Assembly: GCF_051622035.1 (NCBI RefSeq)
Contig: NC_135366.1
Span: 3,069,001 to 3,133,000 of the forward strand
Length of the DNA stretch: 64,000 nt
Direction of reading: 5' to 3'
Origin: Arctopsyche grandis
Lineage: Eukaryota; Arthropoda; Insecta; Trichoptera; Hydropsychidae
Under the pieces are notes generated by a model that was not told where the DNA came from, ran no database searches, and was given only the letters and a program-made list of their open reading frames with translations. Positions 23,101 to 33,771 of the stretch are shown piece after piece. Both the position numbers and the translations under genes were made by a program. How positions within the stretch are numbered: position 1 is the stretch's first letter; each line of letters starts with the position of its first letter.

Positions 23101-26100
23101 TGATTTTACAGACCGAAAAGATGGGACGAGACTTTGGAGAAGCCACCTTTGGACTATTCGGAATTCTTCGACGATGATGCCGGCCAGATCCCGGGTATAT
23201 CAATATGGGAAATCGAAAACTTCTTACCGAACCAAATAGACGAAGTAGCACATGGCAAATTCTACGAAGGCGACTGTTACATCGTACTAAAAACATCGTT
23301 GGACATTCAAGGCCAACTGACTTGGGAGATTCACTTTTGGATCGGTGAAAAGGCCACCGTAAGCCATTCACGACTCGCACATTATATGTTTTGATGATTG
23401 ATAGCATTGTAAGTGTATAATAACAAACATTCCAGTTGGATAAGAGAGCGTGTGCGGCCATTCACGCCGTGCACCTGCGCAACTATCTCGGAGCCGGAGG
23501 TCGTACGATGCGACAGGAGCAGGGCGACGAGGCGGACGAGTTTCTCCAGCTGTTCCCGAACCCCTTGACGTATATTCAAGGCGGCCGAACGGCCAGTGGC
23601 TTCTTCACTATCGAAGACACGGTGAGCTCTCGCCGAACCTTCGCCGATCGTGTACATTCATTGACTCATCCATTTCATTTTTGTTCAGTGCTACGTCACG
23701 AGACTTTATCGAGTGCATGCCAGCGGTTCGACGATTCATTTAGAGCCCGTAGCCGTCGAACCCCCGTCGCTAGATCCGAGATACGTTTTCTTGCTAGACG
23801 TCGGTCTCAATATATACATCTGGTAATTATTATTTCATTTCATTTAAAAATCGATTTTTTTTATTTGAAATACATGTTTCTTATTCATTTTTATTTTTTT
23901 TTCATATGTATTTGAAGGTTTTATATTATTATATCATTTCATTTACACTATAGCGGCACTTTTTCTTTCGCTATTTATGTTTGAAATATATATATGTATG
24001 TTAGAGTTGAAGTGTATCTTCCAGTTGTAATATATTTTAAATAGTTGAAATATATTCCAACTAACCTGGTACCAACTACTGTTATAGTTGAAGTGTATTT
24101 TCAGTTGTAATGTATTGTTACGTACACCGCCGAGTAGGTGCAATCGGATTAGGCCGAAGTACCGTGACCGTTATAATTGGTTTTGAGGATTATCTCCAGG
24201 CTCGGCTAACAATGAGTTACCCCCGAATGCACTTAGCGGGGGTAGCGGTAACTCGGTCGCATTCCGGTAGAGTTCTCAGAACCCACAGCGGTAGCGTGGG
24301 ACTGACTTCCGTGGCACATCTAGTACGTGACCATAACAATAGGTAAACAAACCGGACGTCGAAGATGCCCTGAGAGACCTTTTCTTTATAAGGAGGTACT
24401 TAGGCGATATCAAGACATTTCTAGACGGAGCACTGCCAGTGTGTGTATCTCCTTAATCACCAATAAATGCTGTGACACGACTTTGGCCTTTTGGTCGGAT
24501 CCTCCACCCACCCCTACGCAACGATATTTTGACTCGTTGGAATATATTCCGTCTAACCCACTAAGTTGATTCATATGGCGAATTAGATTCCAACAGGTCA
24601 AAATATATTACAACTGAAAATACAGTACAACTATAAGTTGGTACCAGGCTAGTAGGATAGGTTTGGTTTTCGTGAAAATGTCACTCGATTAGTAAATTGA
24701 GTTGGAAAGTCACATTTTTGTTTTGGACACATTCCTAATACCCAACAAATTTTAACCTATTATTTAATTGAAAAGCATTCGTAAAACATCAGAGCTGTCA
24801 AAACTCAACTGTTATATTACAACTGGCACACATTGTTGAAAGTGTATTTGCCCTTTTAGAGATATAATTTACCAGTTGAATTGTATTCGAATATGAATGA
24901 CCTAAAACACCAGTTGGAATATATTAAAACTGAAAATACACTGTAAAACCTACTATACTAATTGATAGCAATGCACCAGTGGTCGCCACGCGGGCTTCTT
25001 TTGGGCGTAGTTCTTTTTTCCAGTATTATCCTATTGGCTATCCAGTATTGAATACTCGATCTTGTAACATATGCAAAACCCAAAAATACAGTGCAGCTTT
25101 CAAGGCATACAAAGTAAAGAAATCTAAAAAAATATGTAATATACATACAGTCATGATTCCAAAAAAGCAACTTTGACACAATTAATAAATTATTTGCAAT
25201 GGTTTTTCCACAAGAAAAGTTTTTTGGTTGTAAATTGTTGTTCGTAATAAGGGCATTTATTAAAACATTGACCAATTGTGTGCCTTCGTAAATGAAATTG
25301 CTTTTGAATTGATCATAAAGTTGTAATATCGTCATATTGAATGGACTAAGTCGTAAATAGTGGCAAAATTTTATATATTACAAATCAGAAAGTGACTTGT
25401 ATCACTCTGACAACCGTATAAAATATTTTTGATTTTGTTCTTCAGGTTCGGAAAGAAATCTAAGAATACATTGAAGTCAAAATCTCGTCTGTTCGCCGAA
25501 AAGATCAACAAGAACGAGCGGAAGAACCGTGCCGAGATTCACACTTTATTTCATGGACAAGAAGTTCCTGACTTTTGGAAAGCTCTAGGAGACGAAGATG
25601 GACTTCCACCACAACAGCCCATCAATGTGACTTTCGTTTCATTTTAAAGCTACTGCAAGAATATAAATTTTCTTGACAACGGTTCCAATTTACTTTATAG
25701 GAACATGTGCCCGAAGATTTCTCATGGAATTCACCGAGATTGTACCGAGTGGAGTTGGGTATGGGCTATTTGGAGCTGCCACAAGTCGAAGTACCTGCCG
25801 GTACTAAATTACAGCACACGTTATTGACCAACAGAAACGTTTATATATTAGACTGTCATGTCGATGTGTTTGTTTGGTAATTTCAATACAATCTACAGTA
25901 TATAGAATTTTGCGGAATATTTTTAATATTGTTTGTATACAGGTTCGGAAAGAAGTCAACCAGGTTAGTGAGGGCGGCTGCCGTTAAATTGTCCCAAGAG
26001 TTATTCAATATGATCAATAGGCCTTTGCATGCTATGGTGACAAGGTTGCAAGAAGGAACAGAACACCAGGTATTCAAATTGTTTCATATCTTTCGAAATT

Positions 26101-28941
26101 TTTTTCACTACGTAACATAACCTACCTATATAATTGTCTAAGATTCATTTACACATTAGTAGTTATGTTAAACTCCTAATTGAAGGTGTTCAAGAGCTAC
26201 TTCCAAGGATGGGACGAAGTGATCGCCGTCGACTTCACCCGAACGGCCGAGTCCGTAGCTCGAACCGGAGCCGACCTGACGACTTGGGCCAAAAAGCAAG
26301 ACACCAAAGCGGATCTCTCCGCGCTGTTCACTCCGCGTCAGACGGGGGTATCGGCCGCCGAGGCTAACCAACTCACCGAAGAGTGGGCCGAGGACCTGGA
26401 GGCGATGGAGTCATTCGTTCTGGAGGGTCGTAAATTCGTGCGGCTGCCCGAAGAAGAGACGGGCGTGTTTTACACGCACGACTGTTACGTCTTCTTGTGC
26501 AAATATATCATACCTGAAGTAATTAACGGTTGTGAATTTATTACTAGATTTATTTACATACGTGTGTATTGATATACTTGATCGCTTTTTTGCAGAACGA
26601 CGACATGGAATGTGAGGTTGATGGTGAAAACGGAGGCGGCACGCGGCACAATTCCAACGGTGACTATCAAGACGGTGCCGACGAGGAGGAGTCGATCCAA
26701 TGGGTCGTTTACTTTTGGCAAGGTCGCTATGCTGGAAATATGGGATGGCTCACGTTTACTTTTGGGTACTTTTATATATGCTCCGATACACTAGAAGGTT
26801 TTGATTAGTTGGTTTTCAATTATATACTCATGTTTGTGTTGTGTTTTAGTTTGGAGAAGAAGTTCAAATCGCTCTGTCATAATTTGGAAGTTGTTCGGAC
26901 TCACCAACAGCAAGAGAATGTCAAGTTCATGTCTCACTTTAATAAAAAGTTCACTATCAAAGACGGTAAACGCAAGTTGAGCAATAAGGTAATGCTTTAT
27001 TTTGCTACTGAGCATATTCTTGATTGTTTTAATTGATTTCGCCATACTAACTTACATCTTTCAGGTCAATGGTAAGTCTCCAGTGGAACTCTACCATCTC
27101 AGGTCGAATGGTAGTCCGTTGTGTACGAGACTTATACAGATAAAACCGGACGCTTCAAATCTCAACAGCGCTTTTTGGTTAGTCGAATGTGTGATTGCTT
27201 AGTTTATCTTTTATCTATATATATATAAAAAAAATCAATGTTTGTCTGTCTGTCTGTCACATATAGCATTCAACCGATTGCGATGAAACTTACATGAGTT
27301 ATTGTGTGCATGCCCGCGATGGTTTCTGTAAAAATAAAAATCGCCCAAAAACGGTAACAGGAATGAGTGGCATTGCAACGCAATATTTTCAAATGTGTTC
27401 GCCGCTTGTATTAATTGAATTCAGATTCGTGTAAATACGAGTAAATAATAGTACGAGATTTTAGTTCGCAATTTTACCGATTTAAAATTCAGCACACTTC
27501 CAATTAACCCTTTTAAACGAAAACAAAAAATAGTGTAGCCAGAACACTATCCCAATAAACATGTTTCAATAGAAAATACTCGATATAAAATAGTATTAAC
27601 AAGTGGGAAAAAATTCCAAATGAAAATACGTACTTTTGACTTTTGATTTGAACTGGACGACTACTTAGAGAGATTTGAAAGCTGAAAAGTACTACAAATA
27701 AAAGATAAAATACCCGACTATAGATTCCAATATTTATTTTGAACACGAAATTGAAAGATTTTCAGACATTGACCGAACAACACCAAGATATAGAAAAATC
27801 GCGCGATTTAAAGAATACATATATCTCCGAATCTCGAGCCAATCAACATTTTTTATTACCATTTTCGTGTTTACTGGGCATAGATCTATAAGAAAAGTCA
27901 TATCTCGTCTCTGAACCAAAAAAAAAGTCGTCATTTGTCGAACAGTGTTATCATTACTGTAATTTAATTTGATTATTAAGTATTAATTTGAAACTGAAAT
28001 ATTTACTTATCGAAACACATCCAGAAACGGGAACGGGAATTGCATGCGTTATTGTGGCATTGCAACAGGTTCAGCTAGTACTTGATAAATGTAAAGCTTT
28101 TTAAATACAATTACGTTTATTTCACATTGCAGTTATATATTAAATGTGCCATTTGAAACTGACGACGATTCCGAATCTGGAATAGTGTACGTGTGGATCG
28201 GATCAAAGAGCGATCCGGATGAAGCGCGTCTCATCGAACAAATAGCTGAGGATATGTTCAACAGTCCGTGGGTCAGCTTACAAGTGAGCAATACTTTAAA
28301 TTATTCAATTCAATTTTTGATTGTGATAATTGTATAAATAATATACAAACATTGATTTTTTTTTTTGTTGTTTGCAGGTTCTTAATGAAGGCTCGGAACC
28401 GGATAACTTCTTCTGGGTGGGTATAGGTAGCAAGAAACCATACGAGAAAGATGCAGAGTTCATGAACTATACGCGGTTGTTCAGATGTTCGAATGAAAAA
28501 GGATATTTCACCGTGTCGGAGAAATGCTGCGACTTTTGCCAAGTAATATATAAAATGTGTATATATGTATATATTATTATACAAAACAGTGTTATAAATA
28601 TTGTTTATTTGCAGGACGATTTAGCTGATGATGATATAATGATTTTGGACAACGGAGAGCAAGTCTTCTTATGGCTCGGTGCTAAATGCAGCGAAGTCGA
28701 AATTAAATTGGCGTATAAATCAGCTCAAGTGAATAATTTTTAAATTGTTTTATCAATGTTCAAATAATTATGATTTAAATTACGTATATTCATTTTGTTT
28801 TTTTAGGTTTATATTCAACATTTGCGCGTAAAGCAACCGGACAGGCCGAGAAAGCTTTTTTTGACTTTGAAAAATAAAGAATCAAAACGGTTCACGAAAT
28901 GTTTCCACGGTTGGGGTCCACACAAGAAACCTCTCGAGTGA
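17113..28941 (+). CDS. fliI: Flightless-I, leucine-rich repeat and gelsolin-repeat actin regulator
   Basis: Twenty-two exons: 17113-17238, 17399-17509, 17589-17827, 17903-18064, 18149-18363, 18445-18667, 19788-20029, 20098-20260, 23112-23358, 23436-23621, 23689-23822, 25446-25626, 25701-25876, 25943-26069, 26186-26518, 26596-26765, 26850-26988, 27065-27177, 28133-28283, 28378-28542, 28615-28728 and 28807-28941, about 1283 residues (Drosophila about 1256). Exons 1-7 encode leucine-rich repeats ([21 protein letters not shown]). Exons 9-22 encode gelsolin-like repeats ([31 protein letters not shown]-type segments). The protein binds and remodels actin and is a coactivator in several pathways; this is family knowledge. 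An Ala/Pro/Gly-rich N-terminal extension of about 34 residues precedes the conserved LPFVRGVDF start. Introns 6, 8, 11 and 18 are swollen by transposons. A poly(A) signal lies at 29054. Confidence 0.98.
18694..19191. mobile_element. piggyBac-type MITE, copy B, in fliI intron 6
   Basis: Flanked by TTAA at 18694-18697 and 19188-19191, with inverted ends CCGTTTGCCCGCGGCCG and the complement of CCCTTTGCCCGCGGCAA. It begins only 26 bp after the exon 6 donor. It is closely similar over its length to copy C in intron 8, which indicates recent spread. No transposase is present. Confidence 0.85.
20327..20815. mobile_element. piggyBac-type MITE, copy C, in fliI intron 8
   Basis: Flanked by TTAA at 20327-20330 and 20812-20815, with the same ends as copy B and in the same orientation. 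Its internal sequence follows copy B closely, for example GATTTTGAGCCTTATA and CTCGATTGTCAAATTCGCG. It differs by a short deletion near 20,590 and scattered substitutions. Confidence 0.85.
21385..23066. mobile_element. TA-flanked MITE (family MT), copy a, in fliI intron 8
   Basis: The ends are TGTTACAGTTGAAGTGTATC and CACTTTGGCTGTAACA, flanked by TA, which fits a Tc1/mariner-type non-autonomous element. The interior repeats the word CAGTTGTAATATATT in both orientations. A LINE is inserted at 21793-22938; without it the MITE is about 530 bp. Its right end lies 45 bp before fliI exon 9. This copy, together with the 45 bp and the exon start, is the source of the captured segment in GGA intron 2. 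Confidence 0.8.
21793..22938 (+). mobile_element. 5'-truncated LINE (reverse transcriptase C-terminus)
   Basis: From about 21,850 the translation reads as the end of a non-LTR reverse transcriptase ([20 protein letters not shown], then [12 protein letters not shown]). An open frame at 22059-22529 ends in stop. A stop codon and a frame break separate the two parts near 22,025. The 3' end is a (TAAA)n tail at 22924-22939. The word ACAACT occurs at both edges and is the likely target duplication. It interrupts an MT-family MITE, so it inserted after that MITE. Similarity is to the Jockey/CR1-like side of LINEs; the exact clade is not certain. Confidence 0.75.
23999..24948. mobile_element. TA-flanked MITE (family MT), copy b, in fliI intron 11
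   Basis: It begins TGTTAGAGTTGAAGTGTATC and ends near AAATACACTGTAAAA. It shares the middle with copy a, for example GTCTAACCCACTAAGTTGAT and GTAGGATAGGTTTGGTTTTC-like sequence. A solo LTR is inserted at 24116-24523. Copies a and b together bracket fliI exons 9-11. Confidence 0.7.
24116..24523 (+). mobile_element. Solo LTR fossil inside MITE copy b
   Basis: About 408 bp starting TGTTACGTACACCGCC, with a TATA-like box near 24,382 (TTTATAAGG) and an AATAAA signal near 24,462. It ends around CCCTACGCAAC. The uninterrupted MITE copy in GGA intron 2 shows the empty site, and a short 4-5 bp duplication around the insertion fits. The family is probably Gypsy-like. No internal region remains, so it arose by LTR-LTR recombination and is younger than the MITE it sits in. 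Confidence 0.6.
27214..28078 (+). mobile_element. Non-autonomous Helitron in fliI intron 18
   Basis: It begins TCTATATATATATAAAAAAA followed by GTCTGTCTGTCTGTC, and ends GCAACAGGTTCAGCTAG before T. These are typical Helitron ends (5' TC, 3' CTAG, A/T target). About 865 bp, with no Rep/helicase. It takes up most of intron 18. A related inverted copy is at 53,022. Confidence 0.8.
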
Positions 28942-29053
28942 TTTCGCCTCGGTGATGATCAATTTCGGTGCAATATTATCGACTAAGTTATATATTTTTT
29001 TACCGTGTATGACTTGTATTTCTGCATATGGCGATCTCTTGATGTTGAAAAAA

Positions 29054-29059
29054 AATAAA
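29054..29059 (+). terminator. Likely fliI poly(A) signal
   Basis: AATAAA lies 113 bases after the fliI stop codon, preceded by an A run. It is the first canonical signal downstream. Confidence 0.5.
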
Positions 29060-29099
29060 GGCACAAATTACGTAACGATTCAATTGTATTTTAAAAATT

Positions 29100-29998
29100 A
29101 AAACTTGATAATGTACATATACATATATACGTATTATTTACAAAATTTATATATATATTATGTAATAATAATAAATAACATAAATTACTACTAAAAAAAA
29201 AAATGAAAAAGCCAGTGGTTTTTTTTTTGTCTTGAATTCAATTATCTATATAACAATTTATGCTCTAACTAAACTAACTATTCGATGCTAATTTCATTCG
29301 ACGTATGTTTTTGTTAAACACTGGTGTCTTAAGCGTTGACGTAGTCCAAATAACAAAATTATTATTATGCACAATGTAGGTATGCCTTCCGAGTGTTCAG
29401 ACCTGAAATTAAAAACGAATTTTATTTATTATTTATTTATATTTATAAATAGCTTTATGATAACATATTTTATGTATGAAATTGATGTTTTTAATAAAAA
29501 GAAATATACTACCAAACTATTCAATTTATTTTACAATTATTTTCATATAAACTTTCAAACAATTTCACAAAAATTATCTTAGTGTGATCTAATCTTCCGA
29601 GATTAAAAATCAAATTCCAAGAAACGAATTATTCAGTTATACATATAGAACAGTTTCAATATAACAAAGTAATACGATTAAAAGATTTGATTGTGTTTTC
29701 ATTATAAGCAAGTTGTACAACTTTTAAGGATCTTTCAAATTATTTTGAAGTAATGAAACAAAATTTAGAAAATTTATTCATCACAATGCAAAAATGTATA
29801 TATACATAAGTTAAATACAATATAAAGTAAGAATGTAATTCGTAAGCTGACAAGCATGAAGTGTCATTTTATTTTAAGAAGTGTTTGATATACATATTTC
29901 AGCTTCAAAAAACTGATTGGTATGTATTATATATGAATGCTTACAGCAAAGTTAAATGCAGAGGCTATAATACTGTTGATAGCTCGAAGACATCGCAA
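29100..29998. other. Spacer between fliI and EMRE
   Basis: AT-rich sequence without a coding region. It should include the EMRE 3' UTR on the minus strand. No named repeat was recognised here. Confidence 0.4.
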
Positions 29999-30247
29999 TC
30001 AGTCGTCGTCATCGTCGTCATCTGATGGCACGAACAGGTCGTTCTCTTCGAGGAAGTTGGCGATGCCCTTGCTGATGGCCGCGCCCAACAACAAACCGGG
30101 GACGACCGCAGCCAGGATTCCGGCCACACCCAAAGGGACGCGCTGGGGCTCCGGCAAGATGGCCCCCGTGCGGCTCGTGACCACGGAGCGCGAGCCCCCG
30201 AGCGCCCCCCTCACCCACGCGCACCTCACCAGCCGCGCAGACCACAT
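29999..30247 (-). CDS. EMRE: Essential MCU regulator EMRE, mitochondrial
   Basis: A single uninterrupted frame of 82 residues. It starts with a basic mitochondrial targeting sequence (MWSARLVRCAWVRGALGG). The conserved EMRE core follows: a proline-containing segment, one membrane span with the GxxxS motif (VPGLLLGAAISKGIANFLEE), and an acidic tail ending in seven aspartates. EMRE is an inner-membrane protein of the animal mitochondrial calcium uniporter; it couples the MCU pore to the MICU gatekeepers (family knowledge). Human EMRE is 107 residues, and the difference is mainly in the presequence. The ORF is very GC- and CpG-rich compared with its AT-rich flanks. No intron interrupts the CDS; a 5' UTR intron cannot be excluded. 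Confidence 0.93.
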   Translation of the reverse strand: MWSARLVRCAWVRGALGGSRSVVTSRTGAILPEPQRVPLGVAGILAAVVPGLLLGAAISKGIANFLEENDLFVPSDDDDDDD

Positions 30248-30700
30248 TTCGCCGTAGCTGTCACTGTCAGCTATAATTAAACGCCCGCAATGGTCTCGGC
30301 CGATTTATAAATATCTTTCAGTGTTTGTATGCCGAATCTCTTCAATCTTGATACGCCGAAGCGAACGCGACATACATTTCAGTGACGTTTCGCAATTTGG
30401 CTTTTTATATATTACATTACACACCCGCACGTCAAAAATATCGATATAGAACTTGATTTACACACTCGAAACTATGACCATAATTGGATTGTATTGTGAC
30501 GTTTAGGAAAAATTATTCATTTCGTTAATACGACTTTAAAATATGCTTATGTGACGCTTCAACAGTTAAGCTGTGTGTAATTATTGGATTTTAAAATTAA
30601 AATATGAGACAAATGTGACATTATTAGAAATAAATTCTGGCGTTCATTCGTTTACAGTCAATTAAAATCAATTTAAGAACATTGTATATCCTATTTCAGT
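30248..30700 (-). promoter_or_regulatory. EMRE upstream region
   Basis: About 450 bases of AT-rich sequence between EMRE and the start of the LTR fossil cluster. It must contain the EMRE promoter. No specific element can be named. The GC-rich patch ends near 30,300. Confidence 0.3.
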
Positions 30701-31751
30701 ACGCGGGATAGATGTGTTGACCGTGTCCCGGACTAAGAAAACACCGTTTGTGTTTGTAAGAGGATCGTTTATTTTTGTTCAATTGTTACAATGGTTATTG
30801 TAAGTATGAAGAGGTTGAGCTTCGGATAAGTGAGCTGGTTGAACTCCAGAGGTTCACTCTGGTGTTGGGAGCTGGTGCGTCGCTTTATATACGTTCTGGC
30901 TTGAAGCGTGCCGTGTGCAGATGCTTTGTCTTCGTTTTCAGGACACGTGTTGACCTGTTTTCGGGGCGCGTGTTTTATTTTTATTTTATTTTTATTGTCA
31001 CAAGTCAATACACACTCGCCATTACAGATTTGCTCCAATGCGACGGGTGTACGTTAATGAAATACATGAACAATCAGAAATCAGAAATACAGTAATACAT
31101 ACATATACAATCAGAATATATAGAATATAAAAATTAATCAGAAATAATAATCATAGTGACATCTATGGATTTCAGATTACTGTGTATAATTTGTATTAAT
31201 TATACACAGGCAGATTTTTGTGACAACAGGATTAGATTTAATACCAATTTTCAGGAACCGTTTCAGCAATGATCAGATAAAATTGGCAAACTCTGATAGA
31301 GAAACGATCGATTTGGAGTCACAAAACCCCCAAATCTAACCAGCAGTGGCGAGGACACGAACCTATGACCTCAGTGATGCTAAATATATACGCTATCACT
31401 AAGCCAAACTTCTGGCTAACTATGGGGTCAGCGCCAGGACGTCGTTCATTTAAAAATGCGGCCGTGTGCCACGTGTAAACGACTGCCACGTGTAAACGAT
31501 TTTCAGGACATGTGTTGCGGTTGCCTGATGACACGTTTTACGATCGAGCGATGAACTCTTTCTTCTGGAATGGTCAAAGGGGACGTTGCCCTTGAGTTAT
31601 GCATGTTTGTACAGGATCGATGATTATATCACTGGTTTAGATTCGTAATAGCACAAGTCGTGCTATATTCCTACACTATTTATCAAGTTGTAGACAGGGA
31701 GGGGGTTTGTTAACCGTGTCCCGGCTTATAGAAACACGTGTGCGTTTGGAA

Positions 31752-31920
31752 GGGTTCGATGATTATTTCGCAAAATTAATCTTGCGCAAGTCACTAAAAT
31801 CTCGATCATGGAACATCTGGCACCCAAAAACTCCATCAATGAGAACTCGAGTGCCAGATGCAACGTAATCAAGATTTTAAGGACTTGCGCGAGATCGCTT
31901 TTTGCGGATTGATCCTCTTC
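31752..31920. mobile_element. M9-family MITE, degraded copy
   Basis: It starts GGTTCGATGATTATTTCGC and contains the family blocks CACTAAAATCTCGATCATGG and CTCCATCAATGAGAACTCGA. The right end is diverged (TTGCGGATTGATCC) and no clear duplication is seen. It lies between LTR-derived pieces. Confidence 0.55.
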
Positions 31921-33082
31921 CCTATCTTTATTGCTCAGTTAATACATGTGTGTTTTTATGTACGGCGAAGGAGATGGTTGCTTCGGAGGAGTAAGTAGGC
32001 TGATTTTCTGAAGCTCACTGGCATCTGAAGATGATGCGCTGATTTATATACTAGTTGATTGTGCAACGCATAGCTTGGCTGGTGAGACCATATTCTGGAA
32101 GATTCCTACGGGGTCGGTCGAGGCTATCCTTTGTGTAGCTGTGCCTCAAGGTTTGGTTGGTGCGTCGCTATTTAGTGAGATTATTGTATCCGGGGGTTTC
32201 CGTGTACTCGTGAGTGCGTATCTGGAGCGAGTTGATAGTGTATTTGCCCTAGTTCGAGCGAAGGTATTTCGGCTAAGGTTGGACTTTACGTGTTCGTACA
32301 GGACGTAATGATGTTATTGCACGGCTCGAGTTCGATGGGGAAATATATATCATCGATCTCAATTTGGGATAGTACAAGTTGTGCTATATTCTTACCAAGT
32401 GAATACAAATACCACTTTGAAGCTCAAAGAATTCTACCTTTAAAATCCTCAACATGAAACTACTAACCCCTAACGAATACAGTCCTTTTTGTCGGAGAGC
32501 GAGACAGTTGTCCAGCAATATTGCACAAGAACAACCGAACATCATTGCTCTATGTACAAAAACCAAAATGTACAAAATAAACAACAACGCAAGTGAATTA
32601 TAGCCACGACAAATAAAAACTAAAATAGTTCTCCCTGATTTTTAAGGTTGTAGGAATACAATACAGCTTGTACGAGCTTTCAGCAAAGCCAAAGCAACAT
32701 CTATTCGCTCTAGATAAACAAACCTTGAGTTCAAGGGAACAACCGAAATACTTTGTCCAGCTTACCGATAAAGGCGATTCGGTTCGCTCCAGATAAACAA
32801 ACCTCGAGTTCAAGGGAACAACCGAAATAGCATAAATCCTATTACCCCATAAAACACAAGGCACGCGACCACACAAAGGATACCCTTGAGCCTGGAAGAA
32901 TCTTCGAGAACGAGATGACATCACCTCACCCATATCCAGACCACCGATAAAGGCGATTCGACTCGCTCCAGATGAATACCCATCAAGCAACCTTGTGGCA
33001 CACCCACACAAAGGAAACCCTTGAACCCGGAGGAATCCCCCAGAACAAGATGACATCACCATGCCCATATATATAAACCAGC

Positions 33083-33238
33083 GGTAATTGGACTATTCGT
33101 CACATTGGGTTGGTCACAAAGACAATTTTTGCCATGAAAATCGCGAATACACAATATTTGGCACTCAAATTCTCGTTACTATGATAGTTATCGTTAGTAT
33201 GATGGACTTTTCAGTTTGTGACCAGTAATCACCGAACC
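33083..33238. mobile_element. M9-family MITE inside an LTR fossil
   Basis: The ends are GGTAATTGGACTATTCGTCA and the complement of GGTTCGGTGATTACTGGTCA. The flanks TAAACCAGC and TAAACCAGT are a 9-bp duplication with one difference. It splits an LTR-like fragment just after its TATA-like ATATATAAACC, so it is younger than that fragment. Confidence 0.78.
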
Positions 33239-33429
33239 TAAACCAGTACGGCGGCCACAGACAGCAGTTCAGTCAGGCTTTCCCCTGAAGCAGGCAACTA
33301 GCCCACTTCCCCGTGAATTTTCTGTACTGACAATAAACTTGTATACTGACGAAAACAAATTTCCTCTGTTATCTACAACGAGTTTCCATAGGCCGGGTTA
33401 CGGTCACAACATAACCTCCTGTCCTATAA

Positions 33430-33638
33430 GGTAAACGAATTATTGCGCAAATTGCGATCACGCGCACGATAATCGTTGCCACAAAAATCGCGAATACGGA
33501 ATATCTGGCACTCGAGTTCTCGTTAGTACAGTATTTCACCTGGGATGCGATTGATGGAGTTTTTTGGTACCAGATGTTCCGTGATCGAGATTTTATTGAC
33601 GTGCGCGAGATCGCTTTTTGTGGAATAATCACCGAACC
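33430..33638. mobile_element. M9-family MITE just upstream of GGA
   Basis: The ends are GGTAAACGAATTATTGCGC and the complement of GGTTCGGTGATTATTCCAC. Internal family blocks (CTCGAGTTCTCGTTAGTA, GATGTTCCGTGATCGAGAT) are clear. The flanking 9-mers do not match, so the duplication is lost or one end is misplaced. It ends 134 bp before the GGA start codon, in the likely promoter. Confidence 0.65.
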
Positions 33639-33771
33639 GATTTTTAGCTGCATTGGGGTGATTATATTTGTCGTATGGCAACACTGAAGAAGGTTGAAAC
33701 AGCTGACATTTAGTGATGGTGATGTCTAATTGAACAGAGTCGTCTCCAATAAATCTGATGCAGCCGCAGCC

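Larger units (their letters stand above)
30700..33420. mobile_element. Mosaic of LTR-derived fossil fragments with M9 MITEs inside
   Basis: Several partial copies of the LTR-like family seen at 460-1460 lie here in both orientations. The pieces at about 30,700-31,040, 31,490-31,750 and 31,920-32,400 run on the minus strand; the piece at about 32,640-33,400 runs on the plus strand. Shared marks are TTATATACGTTCTGG, GATAAAGGCGATTCG and TTTCCATAGGCCGGG. The plus-strand piece contains a short internal tandem repeat around GATAAAGGCGATTCG and CAAGGGAACAACCGAAATA. No coding domain is recognisable, the copies are fragmentary, and the cluster looks like an old insertion hot spot. Confidence 0.5.

Noticed and set aside
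23018-23461. Minus-strand frame of 147 codons, and its near-identical partner at 37694-37927 (+)
   Set aside because: They are antisense shadows of fliI exon 9 and its captured copy, not a conserved two-copy gene.
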